From: an uncultured Lachnospiraceae bacterium
GTDB taxonomy: Bacteria; Bacillota; Clostridia; Lachnospirales; Lachnospiraceae
DNA: 64,000 nucleotides
Direction: 5' to 3'
Assembly: GCA_910586705.1 (NCBI GenBank)
Contig: CAJUJK010000011.1
Span: forward strand, 52,465 to 116,464
How positions within the stretch are numbered: the first letter of the stretch is position 1; each line of letters begins with the position of its first letter. Both the position numbers and the translations under genes were made by a program. Below, piece after piece: positions 1 through 6,831 of this stretch. The notes beneath the pieces were generated by a model that worked only from the letters and a program-made list of their open reading frames with translations, was not told the origin of the DNA and did no database searches.

Positions 1-1332
1 TACATGGATTTCTGCCCAAAGAAAGAGGTTGTAAATATCGGCACCAGTCTGACCATTGAGTATGAACTGGACATCGAGGAGCTGAAGAGGGCAGTTTACA
101 AGGCGTATGATCGCTGCGAGTCCATGCGGGTGCGCTTTGCCTACGATAAGAAGGAAGAACAGTGGTATCAGTATGTGGTGGAGAAGGAAGAGCGCGATAT
201 CGAGTACGTGGACTTCACGGGCAAAACCATGGAGGAAGCAGCCGAGATTATGACGGGCTGGACGCAGGTGCCTTTCCAGAGAGAGGACAGCCCCATGAAC
301 CGGGTGGTGATAATCAAGACGCCGGACGGCTGTCAGGGGCTTTATGTGCTGGGAGACCATATGCTGATGGACGCCCAGTCCCTGATCTGTTTCCTGCGGG
401 ACGTGATCGAGCTTTACTGTAGTGTCAAATTTGAGTACCCCTATCCGCTCGATATGCGCTCCTTTACGGAGCAGCTCGAGAAGGATCTGGCTTATGAGGC
501 GGGAAGCAAGGCGCAGGCGAGAGACAGGGAGTATTTCCAGAAGCTGATCGGGGAGTCGGAGCCGATCTTTAACGGCATCGAGGGTCCGGGACAGCTGGAG
601 GAGGCGCGGAAAAAATTTCCCGGGACAAGGGCGGCCTTTTCCGCTACAGCCAAGGTGGATTCGGCGTTAGATATCTTCCATCTGGAGGAGGAGCCGACCC
701 AGAGACTGATGCGCTTCTGTGAGGAGCAGCATGTTTCCCTTCAGTGCCTGCTGATTATGGGAATCCGCACATACCTGCAGAAGATGAACGGCAACGACGA
801 CGTGTCGATCAACGTGGCTTACGCAAGACGTGCAACCCTGCTTGAGAAGAAGTCGGGCGGTACGAGGATCCATTCCTTCCCCTTTAGGACGATTCTCTCC
901 GGGGAACAGACCTTTATGGAGGGCATTCTTGCGATCCGCAACGGGCAGAACGAGGTGTTCCGCCATACGAATTATAATCCGGTGGAATATTTCGCTTACA
1001 GAAGCAAGCTTTACAATACGCCGCAGGGCGCCACTTATGAGCCCATGTCCCTGACCTACCAGCCCATGACCTTAAAGGAGAAGGGTTTAGATCAGCTTGG
1101 GGATATCCGATATAAGACAAAATGGTATCCCAACGGGGCAACCACGCAGGCAATGTATCTGACGGTGATGCACCGCCCCGACGACAACGGACTGGACTTC
1201 AACTTTGAACATCAGGTGGCGGCGGTGAGCCGCGAGACGCTGGAGCGTTTCTACTATTATATGTGCAAGATCATGTTCAAGGGCACGGAGAACCCGAACC
1301 TGAAGATTGGGGATATCATAAAACTTATCTAA
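1..1332 (+). CDS. Stand-alone condensation-domain-like acyltransferase, probably 5'-truncated by the window edge
   Basis: The protein resembles the condensation (C) domains of non-ribosomal peptide synthetases and related acyltransferases, which join a carrier-bound acyl group to an amine or alcohol. A variant of the HHxxxDG active-site motif appears as GDHMLMDAQS: the second, catalytic histidine (His119 counted from the ATG at 4) is kept, the first His is Asp and the Gly is Ala. The length of about 442 residues equals one C domain with no fused A or T domain. The frame is open to base 1 and C domains usually have some 20 more residues before the GTSLTIEYELD-like strand, so the true start is probably outside the window. 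It is followed by a carrier protein and an AMP-forming ligase, so the three probably act as a split assembly line. The product is unknown. Confidence 0.72.
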   Translation, partial: YMDFCPKKEVVNIGTSLTIEYELDIEELKRAVYKAYDRCESMRVRFAYDKKEEQWYQYVVEKEERDIEYVDFTGKTMEEAAEIMTGWTQVPFQREDSPMNRVVIIKTPDGCQGLYVLGDHMLMDAQSLICFLRDVIELYCSVKFEYPYPLDMRSFTEQLEKDLAYEAGSKAQARDREYFQKLIGESEPIFNGIEGPGQLEEARKKFPGTRAAFSATAKVDSALDIFHLEEEPTQRLMRFCEEQHVSLQCLLIMGIRTYLQKMNGNDDVSINVAYARRATLLEKKSGGTRIHSFPFRTILSGEQTFMEGILAIRNGQNEVFRHTNYNPVEYFAYRSKLYNTPQGATYEPMSLTYQPMTLKEKGLDQLGDIRYKTKWYPNGATTQAMYLTVMHRPDDNGLDFNFEHQVAAVSRETLERFYYYMCKIMFKGTENPNLKIGDIIKLI

Positions 1333-1394
1333 GTATTTTGCGAATATGGTGTGAGCGGAACGGAAAATGTAAAATAAAAGGAGGTTGACATAAC

Positions 1395-1616
1395 ATGTTT
1401 GGTCAGTTGGCGGAAATCATTACGAACTATGTGGAAGTGAAGAAGGAGGATATCAGACCGGAGTCCCGGTTTATGGAAGATCTGGGCTTTTCGTCCTTTG
1501 ACTTTATGAGTATGCTCGGCGAGGTGGAGGATACCTTCGACGTGGAGATCGAGGAGGAGAAGGCTGCGGGTATCCGCACGGTGCAGGAGGCTGTGGATTA
1601 CTTAGAAAGCTTATAG
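1395..1616 (+). CDS. Acyl/peptidyl carrier protein
   Basis: This 73-residue acidic helical protein is a phosphopantetheine-dependent carrier that holds an activated acyl or aminoacyl group as a thioester. The attachment site is the motif DLGFSSFD, where Ser34 aligns with the Ser of the usual DSL box; the Leu after it is Phe, a common variation. A strong AAAGGAGG ribosome site lies just before the ATG. It sits between the condensation enzyme and the adenylating ligase, 62 bp and 54 bp away, so it is most likely their dedicated carrier rather than the housekeeping fatty-acid AcpP, which would sit in a fab cluster. No phosphopantetheinyl transferase is in the window. Confidence 0.9.
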   Translation: MFGQLAEIITNYVEVKKEDIRPESRFMEDLGFSSFDFMSMLGEVEDTFDVEIEEEKAAGIRTVQEAVDYLESL

Positions 1617-1670
1617 CAGATTGGGAAATCTGAAGTGGCAGTCGGTGTGGCAGAAGGATGAGGATGAGAT

Positions 1671-3221
1671 ATGAATGAATTCAGCAGTACCATCAGAGAA
1701 ATTTTAGTCAAGGCGTCCGAGGCTTACGGACCGCAGGATGCGATCCGCTATAAGGCGAAGCGCGACAAGGGCAACGGCAAAAAAGAGACGGTTGTGGAGG
1801 CGAAGACTTACACACAGCTCAGGGAGGACAGCGAGCGTTTTTCCGCGGCTGTTGACGGGCTTGGTGAGAAGGGAGCGCACATCGCGATCGTGGGCGACAA
1901 TTCCTATCCGTGGATCGTTTCTTATTACGGTACGGTGAACGGCGGCAGCGTGGCGGTGCCGCTGGATGCAAATCTGCCGGCGGAGGAGCTGTGCGAGCTG
2001 ATCGACCGGTCTGACGCGACGGTGCTTGTCTACGACAAGGCGCGTGAGGCGGTGGCGGCGATGGCGCGGGAGAAATGCCCGAAGCTGAAGCACTGGATAG
2101 CCACGGACCCGGAGGCTGCCGGAGCGGATGTGCCGGAGGGAACGCTCCTTTTTCAGGAAGTGCTGGACGGGCAGCAGCCCGGCTATGCCCACAGCCCGCA
2201 GCCGGAAGATCTGGCGACCATCATGTTTACTTCGGGCACCACGGGCAAGAGCAAGGGCGTGATGCTGACCCACAGAAATCTGGCGGAGAACGCTACGGCG
2301 CAGGATATGGGATTTGAACCGGGGATGGTGCTGCTTTCGGTGCTGCCGATTCATCATGCCTACTGCCTGAGCATGGATATTTTAAAGGGCACGTCTCTCG
2401 GTTCGGTGATCTGTATCAACGATTCCCTGCTGCGGGTTCTGAAAAATATCAAGCTCTTTGAGCCGAATATCATTCTTATGGTGCCGCTTATGATTGAGAC
2501 TTTCGCAAAGAAGCTGGAGGAGACTGACTGGCTGCCTGCACCCATCATCAAGGCGAAGGTGTTCGGGAAACAGCTCCACACCATATGCAGCGGCGGCGCG
2601 TACTTAAATCCCGACTACCTGAAACGGTTTGAGAAGTACGGGATCACGATTCTGCAGGGGTACGGCATGACGGAGTGTGCACCTGTGATCAGCTCCAACT
2701 GTCCCAACAATAAAAAGGACGGTTCCATCGGCAAATGTATGCCAAACTGCGAGGTCAAGGTGGTGGATGAGGAGCTCTGGGTGAAAGGCACAAGCGTCAT
2801 GCAGGGATATTATAAAATGCCGGAAGAGACGGCGGAAACGCTGGTGGACGGGTGGCTTCGCACGGGGGATCTGGGCTATGTGGACGAGGACGGGTTCCTT
2901 TTCCTGACGGGAAGAAAGAAGAATCTGATCATCACGCCAAACGGCGAGAATGTTTCCCCGGAGGAACTGGAAAATAAGATCGGCGCGGCGCGTCTGGTGC
3001 AGGAGGTTCTGGTGCGGGAGAAAGACGGCGTGATCGAGGCGGAGATTTTCCCCGATCTGGAATACGCGTCCAAGAAAAAGATCAAGGACGTGGAAGGCGA
3101 AATCCGCAAGATCGTCGATGATTACAATGAGAAAGCGCCTCTGTATAAGCGGGTGGTAAGCGTGAAGCTGCGCGATACGGAGTTTGAGAAGAACACGACT
3201 AAGAAAATTAAGAGATTTTAA
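1671..3221 (+). CDS. AMP-forming acyl ligase (ANL superfamily) acting with the carrier protein
   Basis: The 516-residue protein belongs to the ANL superfamily of adenylating enzymes, which activate a carboxylic acid with ATP and transfer it to CoA or a carrier phosphopantetheine. Motifs in order: the P-loop-like TSGTTGKSKGVM (about residue 188), the A5-type GYGMTECAP, the RTGDLGYVDEDG hinge region and the C-terminal NTTKKIKRF with the conserved catalytic lysine region. The closest families are long-chain fatty acid-CoA ligases and fatty-acyl-AMP ligases rather than amino-acid A domains; this is inferred from overall resemblance, not from a specificity code. It ends the C-T-A cluster and is followed by a strong hairpin terminator. 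The ribosome site is weak, suggesting translation coupled to the upstream genes. Confidence 0.85.
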   Translation: MNEFSSTIREILVKASEAYGPQDAIRYKAKRDKGNGKKETVVEAKTYTQLREDSERFSAAVDGLGEKGAHIAIVGDNSYPWIVSYYGTVNGGSVAVPLDANLPAEELCELIDRSDATVLVYDKAREAVAAMAREKCPKLKHWIATDPEAAGADVPEGTLLFQEVLDGQQPGYAHSPQPEDLATIMFTSGTTGKSKGVMLTHRNLAENATAQDMGFEPGMVLLSVLPIHHAYCLSMDILKGTSLGSVICINDSLLRVLKNIKLFEPNIILMVPLMIETFAKKLEETDWLPAPIIKAKVFGKQLHTICSGGAYLNPDYLKRFEKYGITILQGYGMTECAPVISSNCPNNKKDGSIGKCMPNCEVKVVDEELWVKGTSVMQGYYKMPEETAETLVDGWLRTGDLGYVDEDGFLFLTGRKKNLIITPNGENVSPEELENKIGAARLVQEVLVREKDGVIEAEIFPDLEYASKKKIKDVEGEIRKIVDDYNEKAPLYKRVVSVKLRDTEFEKNTTKKIKRF

Positions 3222-3240
3222 AAAGCTTTATATAAGGCAA

Positions 3241-3288
3241 AAAAAGACCGCCCTCCGCGTTATCGCCAGAGAGCGGTCCTTTTGTTTT
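3241..3288. terminator. Bidirectional intrinsic terminator
   Basis: The arms GACCGCCCTC (3246-3255) and GAGAGCGGTC (3269-3278) pair with one mismatch, flanked by A-run on the left and T-run on the right. It lies between convergent genes ending at 3221 and 3287, so it can end transcription from both sides. Confidence 0.85.
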
Positions 3289-4015
3289 AGACGGTGAAAT
3301 CGAAATTCTTTCCGGGCATAGGAATCGATGTCTCTTCCTTTACAGTGTCCCAGTTAAAGTTTTTAATCTGTTCGAGCAAATCTTCTACGCTGTTTGCGGA
3401 GACGGTAGCGCGCTTGCTGTGCTCATAGTTGTATAAATCCTGCGCCTTACCGGTCTTATCTGTCTCAGCTTCCTTAGCGGCTTCCTTCTTGTCCTCGAGC
3501 ATTTTGTCGACGAATTCTTTGGTGCGCTCGCCGGACTTTTCAAGCTCTGCAAAGTAGGATACCTGTCCGTCCTTGCCGATGTTTACGCCGAGCGTTACGA
3601 CTTCGTCCTCGCGGCCGGTCTCTTTTAACTCGTCTTTCATCTCGCTGAGCTTGCCGAGAGACTCGTCTAAAAGGTTGAGGTTCTTTTTCTTCACCTCTTC
3701 GTCGTTTGCCATACGCTCCAGTTCTTCGGGGTCGATCAGTACGCTGAAATCCTTTGAGCCGCGGGAGAGGTATTCAGCCGCCTCCTCGTCAGTCTCGTAC
3801 TCCGCAACATAAATATCTGCGTTGTTGTAGGTTTTCTTCAATTCCTGTAAAAGAGCTTTTGCCTTGTCGCTAAGCTGCACGGAATTGCTGGATGTTTTTT
3901 TCGTTTCTTCCGTTTTCTTATCGTCAGCTTTAGCGGTCTTTCTGCTCTGCGCTGTAGTGCTGTAAATGTTTTTCTGCATCGCATTATAGCTGCCGATACC
4001 GTTCATATTGTTCAT
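3287..4015 (-). CDS. Conserved hypothetical protein, DUF6033-like
   Basis: This 242-residue, highly charged protein has no recognisable enzyme motif, signal peptide or membrane segment. The N-terminal 60 residues are low-complexity (Ser/Thr/Lys/Asn) and contain a VQLSDKAKALL segment like the start of many small cytoplasmic Lachnospiraceae proteins; the middle is predicted helical and Glu/Lys rich, the end has a short hydrophobic-aromatic segment. It resembles proteins annotated as DUF6033 in related genomes, from memory, so this label is tentative. An ideal AAGGAGGG site precedes the ATG. It is transcribed convergently with the assembly-line cluster and probably alone. Function unknown. Confidence 0.75.
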   Translation of the reverse strand: MNNMNGIGSYNAMQKNIYSTTAQSRKTAKADDKKTEETKKTSSNSVQLSDKAKALLQELKKTYNNADIYVAEYETDEEAAEYLSRGSKDFSVLIDPEELERMANDEEVKKKNLNLLDESLGKLSEMKDELKETGREDEVVTLGVNIGKDGQVSYFAELEKSGERTKEFVDKMLEDKKEAAKEAETDKTGKAQDLYNYEHSKRATVSANSVEDLLEQIKNFNWDTVKEETSIPMPGKNFDFTV

Positions 4016-4180
4016 GTTCTTGCCCTCCTTAGCTTTACCTGTTTACACTGTAAATCCGTTTACCCGTCGGGAGGTTTTCGGACTTCACCTCTTACTCTAT
4101 ATATCGCCCGCTGGCAGAAATTACTTAATAGGGGAAATGGGAAAATAGTCCTGCTTTTTTATCTTTTTTGCTCAAAAGTA

Positions 4181-4209
4181 TTGAATAGCAGTAAAAACGG
4201 ACATATAAT
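4181..4209 (+). promoter_or_regulatory. Sigma-A type promoter for the HTH-Uma2 gene
   Basis: TTGAAT (4181-4186) and a perfect TATAAT (4204-4209) are separated by 17 bp. The promoter lies inside the longest possible reading frame of the next gene, which rules out an upstream start at 4181. Confidence 0.75.
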
Positions 4210-4249
4210 AATAAAAAGTAATGAATTTGTCAGGGGAGGAGGGAATGGC

Positions 4250-5107
4250 ATGAGTCTTATGCTGGCAGATATTTTGCGGATTAAGGAGGAGCGGGGGTAC
4301 AGTGTGGCGAAGTTGTCAGAGTACAGCGGGGTGCCCATAGGGACATTGCAGAAGCTTCTGCGGGGGGACAGCGCGAATCCCAGAAAAGCCACGCTGGACG
4401 CTTTGGAGAAGGTGCTGCTCGGGGATGAAAAACTGTATCCGGGAAAGGCGTACACTTACCAGATGGATTCACAGCCGTGGACGCTCAACCAGCCGCGTGT
4501 TTACGGCGCGGAGCGCATTTATGTGGAACAGGGGGAGTTCACGCTGCAGGACTATTACGCCCTGCCCGACGACAGGCGGGTGGAATTGATTGACGGCATT
4601 TTTTATGACATGGCGGCGCCCTCGACGCTGCATCAGTACATTGCCGGTCTGGTTCATACGAGGATTTCAGAGTTTATCGAGGAAAATGACGGGGACTGTA
4701 TTCCTTTCATATCGCCCATCGATGTGCAGCTTGACCGAAGTGTAAAGACGATGATACAGCCGGATGTGATCATAGTCTGCGATCCCGAAAAGGTGAAGCA
4801 TTTCGGCATATACGGTGCGCCCGATTTTGTGCTGGAAGTGCTCTCCAAGTCCACGAAGAAAAGGGATATCACGCTGAAATTGACGAAGTACATGGAGACG
4901 GGGGTGAAGGAATACTGGGCGATCGATACGGACAGGAGAATCCTGATCGTCTATCTCGTCGAAGAGGACGCGATTCCCCATATCTATCCGTTAAAGGGGG
5001 AGGCAGGCGTGCAGATTTACGAGGGGCGGCTGCGGATTGATCTGGAAAAGATTGACCGCGCCATTGATAAGTTTGGCAGCCTTCCGGGCATGGAGGAAGA
5101 GACGTAA
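4250..5107 (+). CDS. Helix-turn-helix plus Uma2-family (DUF820) nuclease-fold protein
   Basis: This 285-residue protein has two parts. Residues about 1-60 look like an XRE-type helix-turn-helix (LADILRIKEERGYSVAKLS, GVPIGTLQKLLRG). Residues about 95-270 are an Uma2/DUF820 domain of the PD-(D/E)XK nuclease superfamily, with the characteristic YYALPDDRRVELIDGI, PDVIIVC, DFVLEVLSKSTKKRD and GVKEYWAID blocks containing the acidic residues and lysine of the active site. Uma2 proteins are abundant in cyanobacteria and many bacteria but their role is largely unproven. The start at 4250 is chosen because GGGGAGGAGG lies just upstream and the promoter covers the earlier ATG. It stands alone between the DUF gene and the Rrf2 regulator. 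Confidence 0.85.
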   Translation: MSLMLADILRIKEERGYSVAKLSEYSGVPIGTLQKLLRGDSANPRKATLDALEKVLLGDEKLYPGKAYTYQMDSQPWTLNQPRVYGAERIYVEQGEFTLQDYYALPDDRRVELIDGIFYDMAAPSTLHQYIAGLVHTRISEFIEENDGDCIPFISPIDVQLDRSVKTMIQPDVIIVCDPEKVKHFGIYGAPDFVLEVLSKSTKKRDITLKLTKYMETGVKEYWAIDTDRRILIVYLVEEDAIPHIYPLKGEAGVQIYEGRLRIDLEKIDRAIDKFGSLPGMEEET

Positions 5108-5132
5108 CAGTCCAGCGTGAAATAAGCCTTTC

Positions 5133-5161
5133 TTGACAGCGTGTCTCTTTTATAGTATAAC
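5133..5161 (+). promoter_or_regulatory. Sigma-A promoter for the Rrf2-family gene
   Basis: A perfect TTGACA (5133-5138), 17-bp spacer and TATAAC (5156-5161). About 80 bp of AT-rich leader follow before the ATG at 5244 and could carry an autoregulatory site, but no clear dyad was seen. Confidence 0.8.
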
Positions 5162-5243
5162 GGTCACATAAAGTATATTAACACGATAGGAATATAGAAG
5201 ATATTGGGAAAGCGTTCTTGGAGACAGGAAGGGAGAACAGGGG

Positions 5244-5678
5244 ATGAAAATTTCCACAAAAGGCAGATACGCGCTCAGATTGATGCTGGATCTGGCGGTT
5301 TATGATACGGGCGATCCGGTCAGAATCAAGGATATTGCGGCAAGACAGGAGATTTCAGAAAAGTATCTGGAACAGATTATCTCCATCTTGAATAAAGCGG
5401 GATATGTGAAGAGCATACGAGGACCGCAGGGCGGATATCATCTGATGAAAGATCCGGCGCAGTATACGGTAGGCATGATTCTGCGGCTGACGGAAGGGTC
5501 GCTTGCCCCGGTGGCGTGTCTGGAAGATGAAGTCAATACATGCGGGAGACAGGAAGGCTGCGTCACGCTGCGGCTGTGGCAGATGCTGAATCAGGCGGTC
5601 AGCGACGTGGTGGACCGGGTGACGCTGGCAGACCTCGTGGAGTGGCACGAGGGGAAGAGCGGGAACTACGTCATATAA
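5244..5678 (+). CDS. Rrf2-family transcriptional regulator, probably Fe-S type
   Basis: The 144-residue protein matches Rrf2/IscR regulators: it begins MKISTKGRYALRLMLDLA, has the winged-helix HTH (IKDIAARQEISEKYLEQIIS) and the wing motif VKSIRGPQGGYHL. Three cysteines in the C-terminal half, in ACLEDEVNTC and GRQEGCVTL (spacing C-x7-C-x5-C), resemble the cluster ligands of IscR-like members, so it may sense iron-sulfur status. No isc/suf or cysteine genes are next to it in this window, so its targets cannot be inferred from neighbours. It has its own strong promoter and its own downstream terminator, so it is a monocistronic unit. Confidence 0.92.
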   Translation: MKISTKGRYALRLMLDLAVYDTGDPVRIKDIAARQEISEKYLEQIISILNKAGYVKSIRGPQGGYHLMKDPAQYTVGMILRLTEGSLAPVACLEDEVNTCGRQEGCVTLRLWQMLNQAVSDVVDRVTLADLVEWHEGKSGNYVI

Positions 5679-5713
5679 TAGCCGCAGAGGAAAGCAAACG
5701 ACTGCACATATAA

Positions 5714-5760
5714 AAATCAGAAACCTCAGTACGGACGCGCTGAGGTTTCTGATTTCTTTC
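5714..5760. terminator. Strong bidirectional intrinsic terminator
   Basis: A perfect 16-bp stem, arms 5714-5729 and 5740-5755 (core ATCAGAAACCTCAG), with a 10-nt loop, then a T-rich tail; the A-rich left side makes it usable for the opposite-strand gene ending at 5776. Confidence 0.92.
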
Positions 5761-5775
5761 GTATTTTTTGCAATT

Positions 5776-5988
5776 TTAAGAATATTCCCGCAAATTCACA
5801 AAATTCTGAAAAGGAAGGGCATTCCTCGTGTATCCGTTCGTGCGAACTTCGATATTCCGATTCTGTTCCTTTTCAAATGCCTCGTCTAATACTTCGGAAA
5901 AAAACTGCTTTGCGAAGGTTTTGGACGGGTTCTGTCTGGACTGGCGATTTTTGTCAGAAGCTGACTTCTTTACCGGGGTGACCGCCAT
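5776..5988 (-). CDS. Small basic hypothetical protein; start codon uncertain
   Basis: The 70-residue product starts MAVTPVKKSASDKN, is basic at the N terminus and ends with an aromatic-rich segment (NALPFQNFVNLREYS). No family was recognised. The ATG at 5988 has only a weak ribosome site. In the same frame the sequence continues upstream as protein-like text (YANEWYYKVDAV) up to a stop, with no ATG, GTG or TTG, and an excellent AAGGAGGG site at 6037-6044 sits 9 nt before an in-frame ATC codon at 6025-6027. A non-canonical AUC start is therefore possible. The gene is bounded by the terminator it shares with the Rrf2 gene. Confidence 0.6.
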   Translation of the reverse strand: MAVTPVKKSASDKNRQSRQNPSKTFAKQFFSEVLDEAFEKEQNRNIEVRTNGYTRNALPFQNFVNLREYS

Positions 5989-6402
5989 AACCGCATCAAC
6001 CTTATAATACCATTCATTTGCATAGATTGCGCTGATCCCTCCTTGGATTCATATTTGTGCTTTTCTGTGATATGGCCATATCCTTTACTGCACAGCGAAC
6101 TCCTTGTTCTGTTAAGGATATCGGCAGGAATTCCGTTTCCTTAACCCTATTTTAGCAGTTTTTAATGAAAATGAAAAGGAAGTAGTCTAAAAAAATACAT
6201 AGAAAGTACAAAAAGAGCGACAAAACAAACGGCAGAGCGATAAAGACAGACGATTAAAAATAGTGAGCCATCACAATGGAAAATATAGGTTGACGGTTGC
6301 CTACCAATATAGTATGATGGGAATGTACATGGTAGGCAAATGTCAACCTTGCACGGCGACAGAACGGGTAGCGCAATGGATGCGTGCGGAAAGGGGATAT
6401 TT
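5989..6402. other. Intergenic region between the small protein and the blaI-like gene
   Basis: About 410 bp without a confident gene. The left part holds the ribosome site and possible non-canonical start of the small minus-strand protein. The AT-rich middle (6100-6270) shows no clear structure. The right part (6288-6348) is the promoter-operator described separately. Confidence 0.6.
6288..6348 (+). promoter_or_regulatory. Promoter overlapped by an 18-nt BlaI-type inverted-repeat operator
   Basis: The promoter TTGACG (6290-6295), 17-bp spacer, TATGAT (6313-6318) lies within an interrupted inverted repeat: GGTTGACGGTTGCCTACC (6288-6305) and GGTAGGCAAATGTCAACC (6331-6348) match at 16 of 18 positions. 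BlaI/MecI/CopY repressors typically bind dyads at their own promoter, so this is very probably the autoregulatory operator of the next two genes. Confidence 0.8.
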
Positions 6403-6831
6403 ATGATCAGATTATCAGAGGCGGAATGGAAAGTGATGAGTGTGCTCTGGGAGGAAGCGCCGCAGACAATTATGCAGCTGACCCGCTGCTTTCAGGAGAC
6501 TACAGGATGGACGAAGCATACGATTATGACCTTTTTGAAGCGGATGGAGGATAAGGGCGCCGTTTTTTATGAGGCGGGCGAGCGGGCGAAACTGTACTAT
6601 CCGAAGATCGGGAGAAACGAGGCGGCATTGCAGGAGACAGAAGAGTTTCTGGAGCGGGTCTTTGACGGCAGGATGGGACTGATGCTGAATACGATGGTGG
6701 AGCAGAAGGCGCTTTCCGGGACAGAGATCGCGGAGCTTTACGAGATTCTGGGAAGAGCGGAGGCGCAGAGCAGAAGGGAAGCCGGCATGGCGGAACGGAC
6801 TGCGCGGGGAAAGGACGGTGAAAAGCTGTGA
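6403..6831 (+). CDS. BlaI/MecI/CopY-family transcriptional repressor
   Basis: This 142-residue protein is a Penicillinase_R-type repressor: it opens with the family signature LSEAEWKVMSVLWEE, followed by the winged helix (TIMQLTRCFQETTGWTKHTIMTFLKRMEDKG) and a C-terminal dimerisation region. Such repressors are inactivated when a partner membrane M56 protease senses a signal. The start at 6403 is chosen because an AAAGGGGAT site precedes it and the earlier ATG at 6340 lies inside the operator. It overlaps the downstream M56 gene by 4 bp (GTGA), showing translational coupling. The C-terminal tail beyond the usual family end is basic and may be the cleavage-sensitive part; that is inference. 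Confidence 0.93.
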   Translation: MIRLSEAEWKVMSVLWEEAPQTIMQLTRCFQETTGWTKHTIMTFLKRMEDKGAVFYEAGERAKLYYPKIGRNEAALQETEEFLERVFDGRMGLMLNTMVEQKALSGTEIAELYEILGRAEAQSRREAGMAERTARGKDGEKL

